Positions 38,780 through 50,605 of a stretch of DNA of 64,000 nt are shown in pieces (within the stretch, counting starts at the first letter, position 1; each line of letters opens with the position of its first letter). The translations under genes and the position numbers were made by a program. The notes beneath the pieces were generated by a model that was not told the origin of the DNA, made no database searches, and saw only the letters and a program-made list of their open reading frames with translations. Source of the DNA: Styela clava (Eukaryota; Chordata; Ascidiacea; Stolidobranchia; Styelidae); the NCBI RefSeq assembly GCF_964204865.1, contig NC_135262.1:8928001-8992000 (forward strand). Reading direction: 5' to 3'.

Positions 38780-39262
38780 GATTTTTGGACACGTTTAGTG
38801 GCCATAACGATCGTTTCAAAATTTTGTTGTTATTGGACACGTAGTGGACATAACGATCGTTTCAATATTATGTTGTTGTTGTTCTTGTTCTTTGACACGT
38901 TTTTAAAAAGTCGCTTTTCTCTTCGAATTCTGGACCAATTGCTTTGAAATTTTCAGTGGTTAAAGATAAAAATTTTCTCCAGAAGGCTATTACTTTTTTT
39001 TTCGCTATGACGTCATCAAAATTATGTGACTCTACGTGTCCATATATTTGAGCATAGCTCTCTTGTTGTTATTGTTATTTGTCTCCGTCTCCATTTTTAA
39101 AAAATCGCTTTTCTCTTCGAATACTGGACCAATTGCTTTGATATTTTCAGTGGTTAAAGATAAAAATTTTCTCCAGAAGGCTATTACTTTTTTCGCTATG
39201 ACGTCATCAAAATGATTGCCACTGGGTGCTACGTGTCCATATATTTGAGCATATCTCTCTTG
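38780..39262. repeat. Tandem repeat pair ending in (TTG)n-like tract
   Basis: Two copies of about 175 bp (about 38,900-39,070 and 39,092-39,262) share cgcttttctcttcgaat, ggaccaattgctttga, the stretch around ttttctccagaaggc, cgctatgacgtcatcaaaa and tccatatatttgagcata, each ending near CTCTTGTT. A shorter duplication (ataacgatcgtttcaa) precedes them. It replaces the MITE found here in U1-U3. It looks like a dispersed repeat family, class unknown. Confidence 0.65.
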
Positions 39263-39539
39263 TTATTAAATCGATGTTTTCATAGTTGATCAATGAAAAA
39301 TAAATAAAATAAATAAATAAAATTGCGCGATGTTATATATTTGTGCGAAATTTGCAATAACAAATTTTTGCAATCTATTAGCTAATCATGAAGATTGCTA
39401 AAAGTTTGTAGAATATGAGTTACCAGAAAAGAACATAGAGGTAAATATGACTTTCAGCTTATGTTCTACCTGATGTTATTTTAAACGCCAATTATCATTT
39501 TTGGTCATAGTGATAAAATCGAGGACAGTCCTGGTCCTG

Positions 39540-40459
39540 GACCACTACTTCAAAATGTTTTGATTTTCCGGATCGTTAATTGGACTATTTACGTCGTCAT
39601 AATAGTATCTTTGCGTGCCAACTTATAATGAACGTTTATAATTGATCAATAACGCGGTAGCTATTGCGAAATTTATGACACAACTTGTGACTAATGCATT
39701 ATTTTATTTGTTCGATTTTTCGATTACGTTTAGGACAGTTCTCTATAATAAATAAATAATCATTAAAATTAAACAAACTTCGGGTTTTGCCTACTTTCAT
39801 TGCGAACTAACTTAAAATTTTGAACTTTGATACGAATGGCTGGTATTAAGTAACAATGAAATGAATGAAGTTGCGATGGATACTATCACCTTGGAGACTC
39901 GAGCAATCGGATTTTGCAACTTATTTTTGGTCAGCGGCAGCAGGTCGATTTTCGGCAGGAGGGTGATGTTTGCAGACCCTGTATTTGAAGAATGAATGAT
40001 GAATGATTTTCATTTAGCTTTTATGACCTTGTTATTTTTAGGATAAGTTTAAATCTTAATATGAATTTTCAATTCATTTTAAGATTTAATGCAGATGGTG
40101 CCGTCAGTGAGAACCTAACGCTAGTTCGAATTGTGTCCCAATTTTGGAGCAAATTTTTAGAATCACGTTTCAATATCGTAAGATGGCAATAATAAAATGA
40201 AATGTTGAATAAGGCGACCAGACATTGTATGCTTTCAAATTATCGTAGATTACACTTAAAATATTTAGGAAATCAAATGGTTGGGATTTTTAGTTTTTAC
40301 CAATTACTCTTAGGTTGTTATCTGTTACCTGTAAATACAAAGCAACTTCTGTACTAGCTTACGCAATGGTCCTAACGATTGCTTTGGTCACTATATTATT
40401 TAGATTCAATCCAAACTACTTCTGATTTTAAAGTAACATAGTTATTAATATATTGTGAC
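39540..40459. other. U4 upstream region of MGC-E
   Basis: Diverged homology to 6,370-7,150, 22,090-22,970 and 27,500-28,450. It includes a conserved candidate splice acceptor near 40,400 (ttatttag). No gene of its own. Confidence 0.5.
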
Positions 40460-40732
40460 ATGGGTTGCCCATGTTCAAAGTTTTCATCATAAGATGAAGA
40501 TGGCGAAGAAGTTATTGAGGTAAGTAAATTAGTTGAGGGTAATGTGACGGGATTGAATGTGTTGGCAGATGAAGGTATTCGTGATCACGACATCGTCATT
40601 GATATGGAGTTAAATAACAAAATGATTGAGGATGCAAGGAAGGTGATAGAAGAGATGTGATAGAAGAGATGTATTAGAATACGAAAACAACAGCCCGGGA
40701 CACAATAGAAATGCTAATGATGCACTGCAAAG
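40460..40732 (+). pseudogene. MGC-E: exon 1 remnant only
   Basis: It starts ATGGGTTGCCCATGTTCAAAG and keeps the acidic segment, but TCATCATAA puts a stop after codon 10, where MGC-B has TCATCAGAG. The helical part is shortened. A donor (AAAGgtatat) remains, but exons 2-5 are gone: from about 40,840 the sequence matches the region downstream of the intact genes. Confidence 0.8.
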
Positions 40733-41000
40733 GTATATACTGGAATTAGGTAATCTCCTCTAATTGAATTTGAAGCATTTAAGACGGCTCAAACAACAAA
40801 ACCTACTTGAGAATTTGCAATATTTGTAAAATATTTTATGTTTATATTTTGTGGTCTTGTTGCTTATCTTTCATGCATATTCAAATTTAGTTCAATACTG
40901 TGTTTAAGAATCAGTATTTTTCTAACCATCAGTGACAGATGATCGTTCCTCTAGGTTGTAAATCATGACTTGAGACGTAAATAAGAATGAGGAATTTTTT

Positions 41001-41270
41001 TTTAGCATTTCTTTTATGTTTTTTTCCGTGTTGCTGTCTTCGTCTTCTAATCTATCTCTCTTCACATTGACTATCTCATCAATATCACATTTTTCTCTAC
41101 CCCACCAGTGATCTCATCCATCTGATCTGCCTCAGTTCTTATCCTCGTTTCATTTATCACCTTCCTCGCATCCTCAATCACCTTCTCACTCATTTCCTTT
41201 ATCATCTTCATATCAATCGCAATGTCGTGATCCTGAATCTTTTGCCAAAACATTCGATTAGACAACCCAT
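41001..41270 (-). pseudogene. Inverted MGC exon 1 fragment
   Basis: On the minus strand it starts ATGGGTTGTCTAATCG at 41,270 and soon becomes frameshifted. It then keeps a frame resembling DIAIDMKMIKEMSEKVIEDA, parallel to DIDMEMVKEMIEQVIEDA of MGC-C, and ends in the same AAAGAAATGCTAAAA block as MGC-D2. It lies only about 270 bp from MGC-E in opposite orientation. Confidence 0.65.
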
Positions 41271-41299
41271 AACAAACATCTATCTAAGTACCAAGTTTA

Positions 41300-41435
41300 A
41301 AATTGCAACTGGGTTAGGGTTAGTATTGGTTTAAATATCCGTTAAACAAAAAAATTCCATAGGTGCAATAGTATGCAGGTGCAATTGTCATGGGTTCAAA
41401 TGTAATGGAACCGGTTTTACATAATATTCATTTAT
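41300..41435. repeat. Partial copy of the 46,266 inverted-repeat element
   Basis: Shares gggttagggttagtat, aattccataggtgcaatag and gtcatgggttcaaatgtaatggaacc with 46,266-46,468; the left terminus is missing. Confidence 0.6.
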
Positions 41436-42364
41436 ACCTATCGGTACTGCATTCCTTGCCGTTGCCCAGTATTTTCCAAAATTTTGTGTCTGTCAATAAA
41501 ACGTAGAATTATAAATAAAAATGTACTCGAGTGGGGGATTCGGTCGGTGAGTGGAAACCTTGTTGCGGAAAATTATTAATCAATACGTTAATCTTACAAG
41601 ACGTCGAATGAAGTTCACAACGAATACCATCTTATCAATTAATAAGAAAGGTACCATTCCTCGTTTCTATCCGTATCAAATTGCAATACATTGCTTCATA
41701 CTAATTAACAGATACGCTGAAAGGAGTAATGAATGAAACTTGCAATGAATTTTTATCAAACCAAGGGTAAGATACATTCTCTAGAATGAAACTTGCCGAA
41801 TGATCAAGTTTTGAGCACGTCTTATAAATTTCCTGCTTTGATGCATTGAGTCATTGAAATTTTACCAGCAATATTACCCGCTTTCCTCGGTCTCAGAGTT
41901 ATCTAGGTTATTCAATTTAATACGATTGGGATATGGCTGAAAGGTTGAGAAACAATGAAATATTATCTTATAGGAAGCAAATGCGACATGCAAATTTCAC
42001 ATATGCACGTTGTCTAAAAATCAATGGTATGTTTTTTAGCTGACTCAAACTTTAGCAAACCTTGTATTATGGCAATAAGTTGCATGATGACTCTTTGCAT
42101 ACCAGCTATTTTTAGCACCTTTTACATTTGACTTTCATTAGAAATAAAATTTACATTGTTTTGTACAGTTTTATTTACTCACAATATCACACAAAAGCAT
42201 AAGATTCATTTACATCTTCGTATTCTATATATACTTTGTAAAATGAATTACGGGAAAATCGAAACTCCTTAGGACACAACGGCATTTATTCAGCAAACAT
42301 TCATTATTCTGAATAGAGTGATAATATAACCAATAAGCTGAATAGATCATCTACAGTGTAGATT

Positions 42365-43291
42365 CTACACTGTTGATTCGGCTGTTTTTGCATCAGTGTT
42401 GGCCGAAATACTTTGCGTGGTTTTCCTCCTCTTTTTACAACAATTGAAAACATGAAAGCAAGGAAGAATTCTCTCCTTCCAGTCATTGAAACAGAAAAGT
42501 AGACAACACAAATTTAAGAGAACATTAAAATTGTAAACCACCGATAATCCCACCTTTGATAAAATAATAAACGCAATGACATCACTAACGATTGTTATTG
42601 GAGTAATTACCAGTGATCTCCTAAGTAATGTAATAGATCGTCTTTCGACTCTACGACTTTGAATAACATTTTTCGTGATTTTTTTGTGACGAAATAATGG
42701 AATTAAAAATAGCACGAGAGTCGAAATTTGTGTTTCAATTTGATATAATAGAAACGTCATCATTATCCAGCGGGGTAGACATTTTAATTCTTTAACATTT
42801 CCTTGGATACCAAAATATGCAAGCGAAACGCTCAAACATACACTGAAAATCAACATGAATATTCCTTGAAATTGACTAAAATATCGCAATGGTCTCGATG
42901 AGAGATGATTCAATGATGGTTCTGTATAAAACATCGTTTGACGGAGCCACAATATATAATACGCTGATGTAAATGACCACCCGGTGAAAACAAGATCGGC
43001 TACATACGAGGGACTATTTCTCTTCTGATGAACCATGAAAACTGCGATCATCTTAGCTAATGCAATAAAGCAACATGCCAAAAGTGTTAGACTCATTATA
43101 GATCGAAGATTCGATATCAACAAAATGTCTGATAGTTTTCCAAGATGAAGTTTATACAGCTTTTCGCGGACAAGAACATAGATCTGACAAAAAGTGATGT
43201 AGACCAAGGCTGTTGTAATAATTACATCCCCGTAAAATTTCACGATGATAACATCATTCAGAGATTGAGTTTCGTTCTTTGTGCAACTCAT
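42365..43291 (-). CDS. 7TM-1: single-exon seven-transmembrane orphan receptor candidate
   Basis: 308 codons, no intron. Seven hydrophobic segments are visible: about 20-42 (VIITTALVYITFCQIYVLV), 54-80, 92-115 (FTGWSFTSAYYILWLRQ), 133-158, 170-198 (YQIETQISTLVLFLIPLF), 222-245 (RSLVITPITIVSDVIAFII) and 250-275 (YNFNVLLNLCCLLFCFNDW). The short N-terminus has Cys3 and an NET glycosylation site. The third loop is basic (HKKITKNVIQSRRVERRS). The tail has a CC pair (possible palmitoylation) and ends AESTV, which fits a class I PDZ ligand. It lacks the usual DRY and NPxxY signatures and a Cys at the start of TM3, so it is not a typical rhodopsin-class receptor. Probably lineage-specific, perhaps chemosensory; this is inference. 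A TATA-like box lies about 35 bp upstream. Confidence 0.8.
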   Translation of the reverse strand: MSCTKNETQSLNDVIIVKFYGDVIITTALVYITFCQIYVLVREKLYKLHLGKLSDILLISNLRSIMSLTLLACCFIALAKMIAVFMVHQKRNSPSYVADLVFTGWSFTSAYYILWLRQTMFYTEPSLNHLSSRPLRYFSQFQGIFMLIFSVCLSVSLAYFGIQGNVKELKCLPRWIMMTFLLYQIETQISTLVLFLIPLFRHKKITKNVIQSRRVERRSITLLRRSLVITPITIVSDVIAFIILSKVGLSVVYNFNVLLNLCCLLFCFNDWKERILPCFHVFNCCKKRRKTTQSISANTDAKTAESTV

Positions 43292-43320
43292 GGCTGACTT
43301 GTGGGGTTGATGCTGGCTTT

Positions 43321-43331
43321 TTTTATATATA
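43321..43331 (-). promoter_or_regulatory. TATA-like box of 7TM-1
   Basis: The minus strand reads ATATATAAAA about 30-40 bp before the ATG. TATAGAAGAAA lies at the matching place in 7TM-2 and 7TM-3, so the position is conserved. Confidence 0.4.
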
Positions 43332-45550
43332 TTTTAAAATATAGTATCTAACCACAAGTAAAACACACACCAAAACAAAAAACAAGGTTAAAAAAACGTC
43401 GAAACGTAAGTGGAATTGAATATTAAGTAATGCCATCTTTTATGTATATGTTATATATATGTAAATAACAATTTTTTTTTCTAAGACTACTCAATTCGGA
43501 ATGGGGCAAAATAAACTATTTGCTCTGTGTTGATATTGTGGCATAAATATATCAATACAGTAATGTTGTCGGAAATATAATTTTCAATCTCAAACCAACG
43601 AGAGTTACTGAAAAAATACATTCGCCAGAACTATTTTAAGCCTTTTACACAACTTAATTAATTTACACCTTGTCAGGAATGTAAGCGTCTTTTTCCCAAA
43701 ACTACGAGGGAGAACGATACCAAATAATTCACATCTGATATTACTTCTAAATCACTCTTGTCTGGAACAAATCAGAGTCAAGGTTCAATTTGCATAAATA
43801 AAGTAATTAATTGCTGAACAAGAAAACGAATTTCTGATCCTAAAACTTCAATCTTAAATTCAACCGGGCGCTAATCTAAGTCTGAGAATAGTTTGCCGGA
43901 AGCCTCAAAACGATGACAAAAATGATGTGCAGTATTTAAAAAACCTGCCATGATCATTTCAGACGCTTCCTGTGACTATCCATTTTCAATGAAGATGACC
44001 AACTCAATTCTAACTAACATCAAATCTGATTCACTTCCGCATACATTGGTTTATTCCAAACGTATACAGACTTCACTGAAATACAGGCTGTGACTGTTTG
44101 GATATGATTCCTATGATTTCAAAAAATATCAGAAGTCTATGTAGTAAATTCGGGAGTTTATACACCACACTTGTTACACCATCTGATGTCATTTTGTACA
44201 TTTCAATATTTGGTATTAGCCTACTACATGAATGAGAAAAGTACTTTTGACTTGGTCTTGTTTATATATATGAAAAAAAAACATTTATTTTCATATACTC
44301 CCGGATTTTTTTATTTTTTCCAATACACGATTACTCTTCAAACACGGATATGCACTTTGGATTGATATTCCGCTTATGGTTCGGATAATTCACGATCACA
44401 TATTGAAACATTTGAGACCAACACCAAAATCATCAAAAATGTTTAACATACCATTTCGCCATATTTGTAGCGGGTGCACAAATTAAAGCAAACGCATTTT
44501 GTGAAACTTTTATTTGGCTTCTGGTGGTATTTATTTTAAATGGCATTTAACAAACATTTATTCTGATTTATAAAATAAAAAAAAATCCGATTTAATTTTC
44601 CAGCTAGTGTTGCTCTGACATTACTAAATCCCGTTAGCCTGAATTTAAAATAAAATATGTCTGCAATACGCGTCCAAACTCTTATTGAAGTATGAAATGT
44701 CGCTGTAATATTCTGCAGATATTATATCGGACAGTGTTCTTTTGAACTTTCTGGAATTGCTAAGCCACAAAAAATGAGATCTCACAAGTATATTGTGAAA
44801 TTTTTTCCATGAATTCCATCTATGAGAAATTCACTTCCGCATAGTTGTTTCCGAGCTGATATTGACCTGAACTCTTACAAGCCCCACTAGAAGCGTTTTG
44901 AGGGAAGTGTGCGAAATTAAAAGGAGTGCTGAAAAGTTTTGCCTCATCTATACTGGTATGCTGAACTATCGGAAACTTTGTCATCTATGAAATCATTGTG
45001 CTTCAATATAATTTATTTCAATATCTATCTCGTTTATAAATTTTCTCAACGTATTTTATAAACACAAGTAGTTTTACTTGCAGTTAGTTGATCCTAAGAA
45101 TCAGCCTGAAATCATGGCCAAGTTTAATTACATTTTCAAATGAACTTTCTCTTTCTAGAAATTCTCATTTTTGCTCGGCACCATAGTTTCTAATGCGCAT
45201 TGCCTTAATAATGTCTACCCGATAATAATCAAATTTTAATATCATTGCATAAAATTACTACGAACATATAAAGACAATGATCTATTTTCATATAGAATTA
45301 ACCGTGCATTGTGTGCGGGAATGAGGTTTCGATACCGACATGCAAATATGTTCTATTTATATTTTATACTATCAGCAAATAATTGTTATATAAATTCAAG
45401 CATGAGCCATAGTCTTGACCATATCATTGGGGATTAATTTTTGAGCGATAAAACGCATAATTTAATAGCGTTGAGTTTAACAAGATTTAACTTTCATAGT
45501 CCCACTATAATACATTCAAGCACGCCAAGCTTCTAATTATTGTAAAATGC

Positions 45551-46265
45551 TTGTTCATCACGGACTGCAACTAAGAATATTCTTAAAAACCGTACCGAAT
45601 ATGGCTTTTGCCATAATTATACAACCCGACATCATAAGCATTCATATATAAATATCGCAAATCAGCGACGTGTATACTTATTGTCCGAAGTTTTTAAAGA
45701 TTTCATTAAATAATAATACAAGTGTGTAATTCTCTTGACCGCTTCTAATGTAAATAGCAAAAAGAAACAGTAACTTTTTATTCGAACCGTATTCAAAACG
45801 GCCAATTCAACGTCAAGTTAATAAATAGTTCGGGGTTGTCCATAACTGGGGTGCGCAACTCAAATGAGGATACGTGCCGCAATTTTCAAAAAAAATCTTG
45901 TTTGAATAATTGTTACTATTATAAACGGACTTCCGTAAAGCACATAAATGCAAATAGCAACTTCCTGGAACGATTTAGCAGCCTGAAAAACTACCGTTTT
46001 GAAACGCTTTTGAAAAACCAAATTTGAGATGTTGGGTTTCAAAGGAGAAATAACGATGCGCAAAATGCAAGGGGATTAAAGAATCTTGTTAAATCAGACA
46101 TTAAAACTACCTGTGAGGTTTGGTTTTTGATAGAACAAGATGCTAGAATATCATTCATCCTTTTGTATTTTGAAATCCTGTCAGTCGTAATTGAAAGTTA
46201 GACTATTAGGCGACAACCACGATGACTGATAATCTAATTGAATTTTAATCAGATATATCTGGAAT
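45551..46265. other. Intergenic, no gene seen
   Basis: AT-rich sequence with only short, unsupported frames on both strands. Confidence 0.4.
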
Positions 46266-46468
46266 GGTGACCGTACATTTGAACCCATGTACATTTGAAC
46301 CCATGCGTATATCCACGGGTTCAATCTATATGCGGGTGCTAAAACCCATGGGTTAGGGTTAGTATGGGTTTAACTATCCGTGACACAAAAAAAATTCCAT
46401 AGGTGCAATAGCATACAGGTGCGATTGTCATGGGTTCAAATGTACGTGGGTTCAAATGTAATGGAACC
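46266..46468. mobile_element. Small inverted-repeat element (MITE-like)
   Basis: The left end GGTGACCGTACATTTGAACC, followed by a second CATTTGAACCCATG, is mirrored at the right by CATGGGTTCAAATGTACG and TGGGTTCAAATGTAATGGAACC-type sequence. Each end carries the motif twice. The middle contains GGGTTAGGGTTAG. Confidence 0.65.
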
Positions 46469-48100
46469 ATATGGAATATATAACTAGTAATCATTAGACT
46501 CAATCCACTCAAAGTGGGTAGGAATCAGAAATGAGCAAATATTGATTTATCAGACAAATTATGCTAGTCAGTGTTTGAAGAAGTTTGCAGTATAACTTTT
46601 TTTTAGTTGTTGACTCATGGGCAAAGTGGGGTTTACAAACCCGAAATTTTTCAAATTACTGTAGCTGGAAACTTAAGCACAAATTTGATCAAACAATTAT
46701 CAAGTTACATTTGACTACAGAAACTAAATTTTTAAACCGTAGGACTAGTAGCGAAATTGTATCCAACATAATATGTTATAAGACCTATTTATATATAATA
46801 CGTACATCGAGGATTTCCGAGGTCGGTACCAATTAGAATAATCTAGCACAGGGTGGTCAAAGGTTGCGAGATTAAAGAGCCGCAAAAAGTTTCGAATATA
46901 TTTAAGAATGACAGTTTATCGTTCTGATCAGTTTTTCAAGGAACTATATAAAGCCTTTAGTTATTTTAAAATTGCTTCCCGAAAAATGTCTTGATATTTT
47001 CGGTATCTTTTTTTCGTGTTTGATTTTGTAATGTCGGTTAAATTTATATCCTTTCTAGACACATATTATTTGAAAACACACCAGACACTGTGGTTTAACG
47101 TTGTTGTGGTTAAGGAAATATGTTTCCACCCAGTTTTCTTCAGTCACCTTTTTTCTACACTCATTGTATGATGGATGTATTACTTGGAGCTCGAGCAGGC
47201 CTAGTGCTACCGTCAAAAATCAACCAAGTTCGTCTAAGTTGGGACCTCGGACCCAGATAAAACAAAAACTAGATCACCCCGCACCAAGTCAACTCCGCGG
47301 TTCGTCACTGCTGTCACATGGCCAACGCTTGAAAATAGAGGAGTGTCTTGACTAACATAAAGGCACAAAACGTCTCTTCAAATGAGGAGTTACTTGACGC
47401 GAGCTCATCTTATCGGCTTGGCCCTGTCTGCACGAGACAATTCAGGTTTTACCGATCACAGGACGTCATTCCCATGTAGCCACCGTCTTGACGTTTATAG
47501 ATACAACAATGAAATTTCGTGCCTTCGAAACATCAATTTCGACATCGGGAAATAAACTATTCCCAGTTGGAATAGTTTAAAAATAAATCAAAATTGTTTT
47601 GCTAATAAATACAAATGTCTGCCAATGGTTTGGTAGTGTACGCTAAAAATGTTCTGCGGGACGGACGAAATGTTTCGGCGGGATGCAGTTTGGACCCCCC
47701 TAGCAGATAGCGTGATTTAAAAGCATGTCAATTTCGAATTTCTATGCAACATTCAACTCAATACAGATTGACTATAAATCTTACAAAAATTTTCAGTTGA
47801 TTATAAAGACTTTATGATTTGATGAGCTTTTGATTGGATGTATTTTACCCTGTATTATACTCCTAGATGACTCCCGGACTCCCTATACTCCCGGACTGTT
47901 TTCTATTAACGCGGTATAGAGCGCTACCGCCTAACCCCTACACAAGAATTTTCTGTCAAACTCCATCTAGCTATTCCTAAGCTAACTAACTAAAAACAAC
48001 AGACGAAAAAGGATTTGTAGTACCATACAAGTGAAGATCCTCTAGCGAAGAGACCTATCTTCGCATCTTCGCTCCCTTCGCACTTCTCTCTTCTACCTCA
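46469..48100. other. Intergenic, no gene supported
   Basis: Holds short frames without conserved features. At about 47,907-47,937 there is a small GC-richer palindromic patch (ttaacgcggtatagagcgctaccgc). Confidence 0.4.
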
Positions 48101-48189
48101 AGTACAACCTTTTCGTACAACTAACTAAACTGAAACTGTCTATCGCAACGAGCCAAAACGTAAGGTGATGGCGACTCTATGGCTCGGGC

Positions 48190-48460
48190 CATTGAAAAAC
48201 TTATCAGTTTTAAGCAACTCGAAGTTGAGTTTGCTAAATTTTGTCCTGCATAGCGTCTCTTTTCGAAGAACTGCTCATATGCAGTACATGATTTTGTTCT
48301 CATTCATTATGCTTCAGTGTTGTGCAATGCCCCACAAGCTTTTAGCAAAGCAACTCGAATTTGAATTTGCAAGTGATCGTCTGTTAGATGTTTTGCTAAA
48401 ATGTTGTCCTGCATAGACCCCCTCTTCAACGAACTGCTCACAGCAGTACTACATCCCGAA
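48190..48460. repeat. Tandem duplication, about 120-170-bp units
   Basis: aagcaactcgaagttgagtttgc...tgtcctgcatagcgtctcttttcgaagaactgctca recurs, diverged, as aagcaactcgaatttgaatttgc...tgtcctgcatagaccccctcttcaacgaactgctca. No coding potential is evident. Confidence 0.6.
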
Positions 48461-48699
48461 AGTGATGATTTCCATCCATGATTTCTCATATTTATGCAAT
48501 GCTCATATGCATAGCTTTTGGACAAATATCCAGATCTTTCCGGGGTTGGCATAATTTCGTTCTACTCGATATTTCTAGAGAGCGTTCATTCGGGAAGAAA
48601 CTGCTTTACTTTTGCCATTAAAGATTGCTTGTAAATTGTTCCATTTCGTTGATATATTTCGATGGTAGATTCCTTGTCAGACGAGTTTTTATCCCAGTG

Positions 48700-49800
48700 T
48701 GACGTACCGTATGTTGTAACTTTCTAGAAGAGATAGACGAAACGTGGACGATTTTATACGTTGACCTGAAAAATAAATGTAACAAAAATTAAAGTTATTT
48801 GTGTCAGATTCTCGCGAGTTTGTTTAATGGTTACCTACTAGAGTCTGATATGACTTATGCAGTGAATAACAAAAACTGGTACCAATGCGTATATGGGGCG
48901 TGACTGCTGACTCGTACAGGTCATTAAAACTTCAGTTCAGTGTTGGTGAGGTAGAACCCCAAGGAAATATTCCATAGAGGTTCGATGAACCCTTGTACAA
49001 TATTTTAATGTCTTTTATTGTCTGAATTGTATAACTGTAAATATAAACAAAAGCAAACCTAATAATTGCAAATCAAAATAATTTTTGAAGTGTAGCTAGT
49101 TTGACAACAAGGGAAAGCGTGATAGACATTTGATTATATTTAAACAACACGCACATATGTACATATATGGACTTTCGGATTTGAATGGAAACTTGCGGGA
49201 CCGACTGCTTCAGTGCCTATCTACTCATTATTAATAAGCTGCTATTCCAGGGCCTTGTTCTGAGCGATAGCTGTTTAGCAATCAATGAAAAATAACTTTA
49301 GACAACATTTGTGAGACTAGCGCTTGAAATGTAAAACTTTTGAGCTTTTTTTAATATTGTGCTCCCACCTTAGATAATTAATGTCGTCGAATGATGCCGC
49401 TTCTAGGACGTTCGAATATTAGGACTGTATCGATAGTGCGCATCATTGCTTAAAAGTAAACTTTCTTCGCATGTAAATATTTGAATACGAAATCTCCTAC
49501 GGGCCACGCTGAGAGATTCCGCGGGCCGTATGTTGCAACTCTCAGATAAAAATAGACAAAACGTGGATGGCTTCATTGTTGACCTAAAAAATGTGACCAC
49601 AAATTATGATACGTTGGTATATTGAAGTAGTTTGACTCCGGTTCTCCGAGTTTTGTTGCCGATTACATACTAGAGATTGACATGACTATATTCAGTTAAT
49701 AAACTAAAACAAGTACCAAGGAGTATATAAAAACTTGGGTCATGGTTAGTATCGGACAGGTCAATAAAACTTCAGCGAAGTGGTTTAGTGTCATTTTATA
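48700..49800. repeat. Diverged direct repeat of about 260 bp, 800 bp apart
   Basis: Copy 1 (about 48,705-48,940) and copy 2 (about 49,527-49,785) share gtatgttg-aact, agacgaaacgtgga, ttgacct-aaaaat, tactagag-ttgacatgact, ggtaccaa-g-gtatat and acaggtca-taaaacttcag. Both end in an ATTAAA/AATAAA-like signal. They could be solo LTRs or transcript 3' ends; I cannot decide. Confidence 0.5.
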
Positions 49801-50019
49801 CTATTTATCTATTTATATGCTTATATGTGTCGAACTGCATAAATGATTCAAATTAGCATGCATCAATCCGTGGAATATTGCATTAAATGCAGATTCCGGG
49901 TTAAACTTCATTGTTCCATATCATATTGCTCCAAAAATAGTTTGTATATACACAAATACTTACAGCGACGGATCTAGATCATGTATTGGGCAGCTAACGA
50001 TCAATAAAACGAGAATATC

Positions 50020-50402
50020 GATCAGAGACCGAAGACTTATCGATCGAAAGTTAGGGGATACCCCAAAACAGCGCTCTTACTCCATAGTGACACATTGTGT
50101 CCCATCACTAATTAATTGATAACTCGTTAATTATACGACATAATTCACCCAAATTCAATAGGCTTCAACATTGACGAACATGCAAAATCTGGAGCAGATT
50201 CAATCTCGCTGTCGTGAGATATCGCGTGCATCAAACAGACAAACAGTCATACAGACAGACAAATACCTATCAACATACTTACCGATTAAAATCGATAAGT
50301 AATCAGTTGCGATTAAGTGAGTCAATGGCGATTAAGTAAGTTAGTGGCGATTAAGTAAGTCGATGGTGATCAAGTAAGTCATGGCGATTAGATAAGTCAT
50401 AG
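50020..50402. repeat. Dispersed-repeat tail with short tandem array
   Basis: The stretch with aacagacaaacagtcatacagacagac, ending cgataagtaat, looks like the 3' tail of a non-LTR element or SINE. It is followed at about 50,305-50,400 by five or six variants of a 19-20-bp unit (ggcgattaagtaagtca). Confidence 0.5.
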
Positions 50403-50605
50403 GTGCATTCTAAACAATTATTTGCCTCATAATTCAACGTATTTGGCAAAACAGAACAAAATGTTTCAAAAATACTGAAAATTATTCACCAATAAAATAA
50501 TCTTGCAACAAGTCGAATAAAGTCCACAACGCTTACCACCTTCCCAATTAATAAAACGGTTACAATACTTAGTAGTTTCCATTCGTATCAAATTGCAATA
50601 CATTG

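Larger units (their letters stand above)
41560..45550. repeat. Segmental duplication block 1 around receptor gene 1
   Basis: Diverged homology to 50,480-54,780 extends beyond the coding region on both sides. Shared marks are aaattgcaatacattg (41,680/50,589), the receptor, tcatctgatgtcattttgtaca (about 44,180/53,990) and the ccgtgcattgtg... stretch (about 45,300/54,540). Outside the receptor I see no other gene in it. Confidence 0.7.

Noticed and set aside
46355-46370. GGGTTAGGGTTAG (also about 41,311), telomere-like
   Set aside because: Only two units inside a MITE; not a telomeric array.
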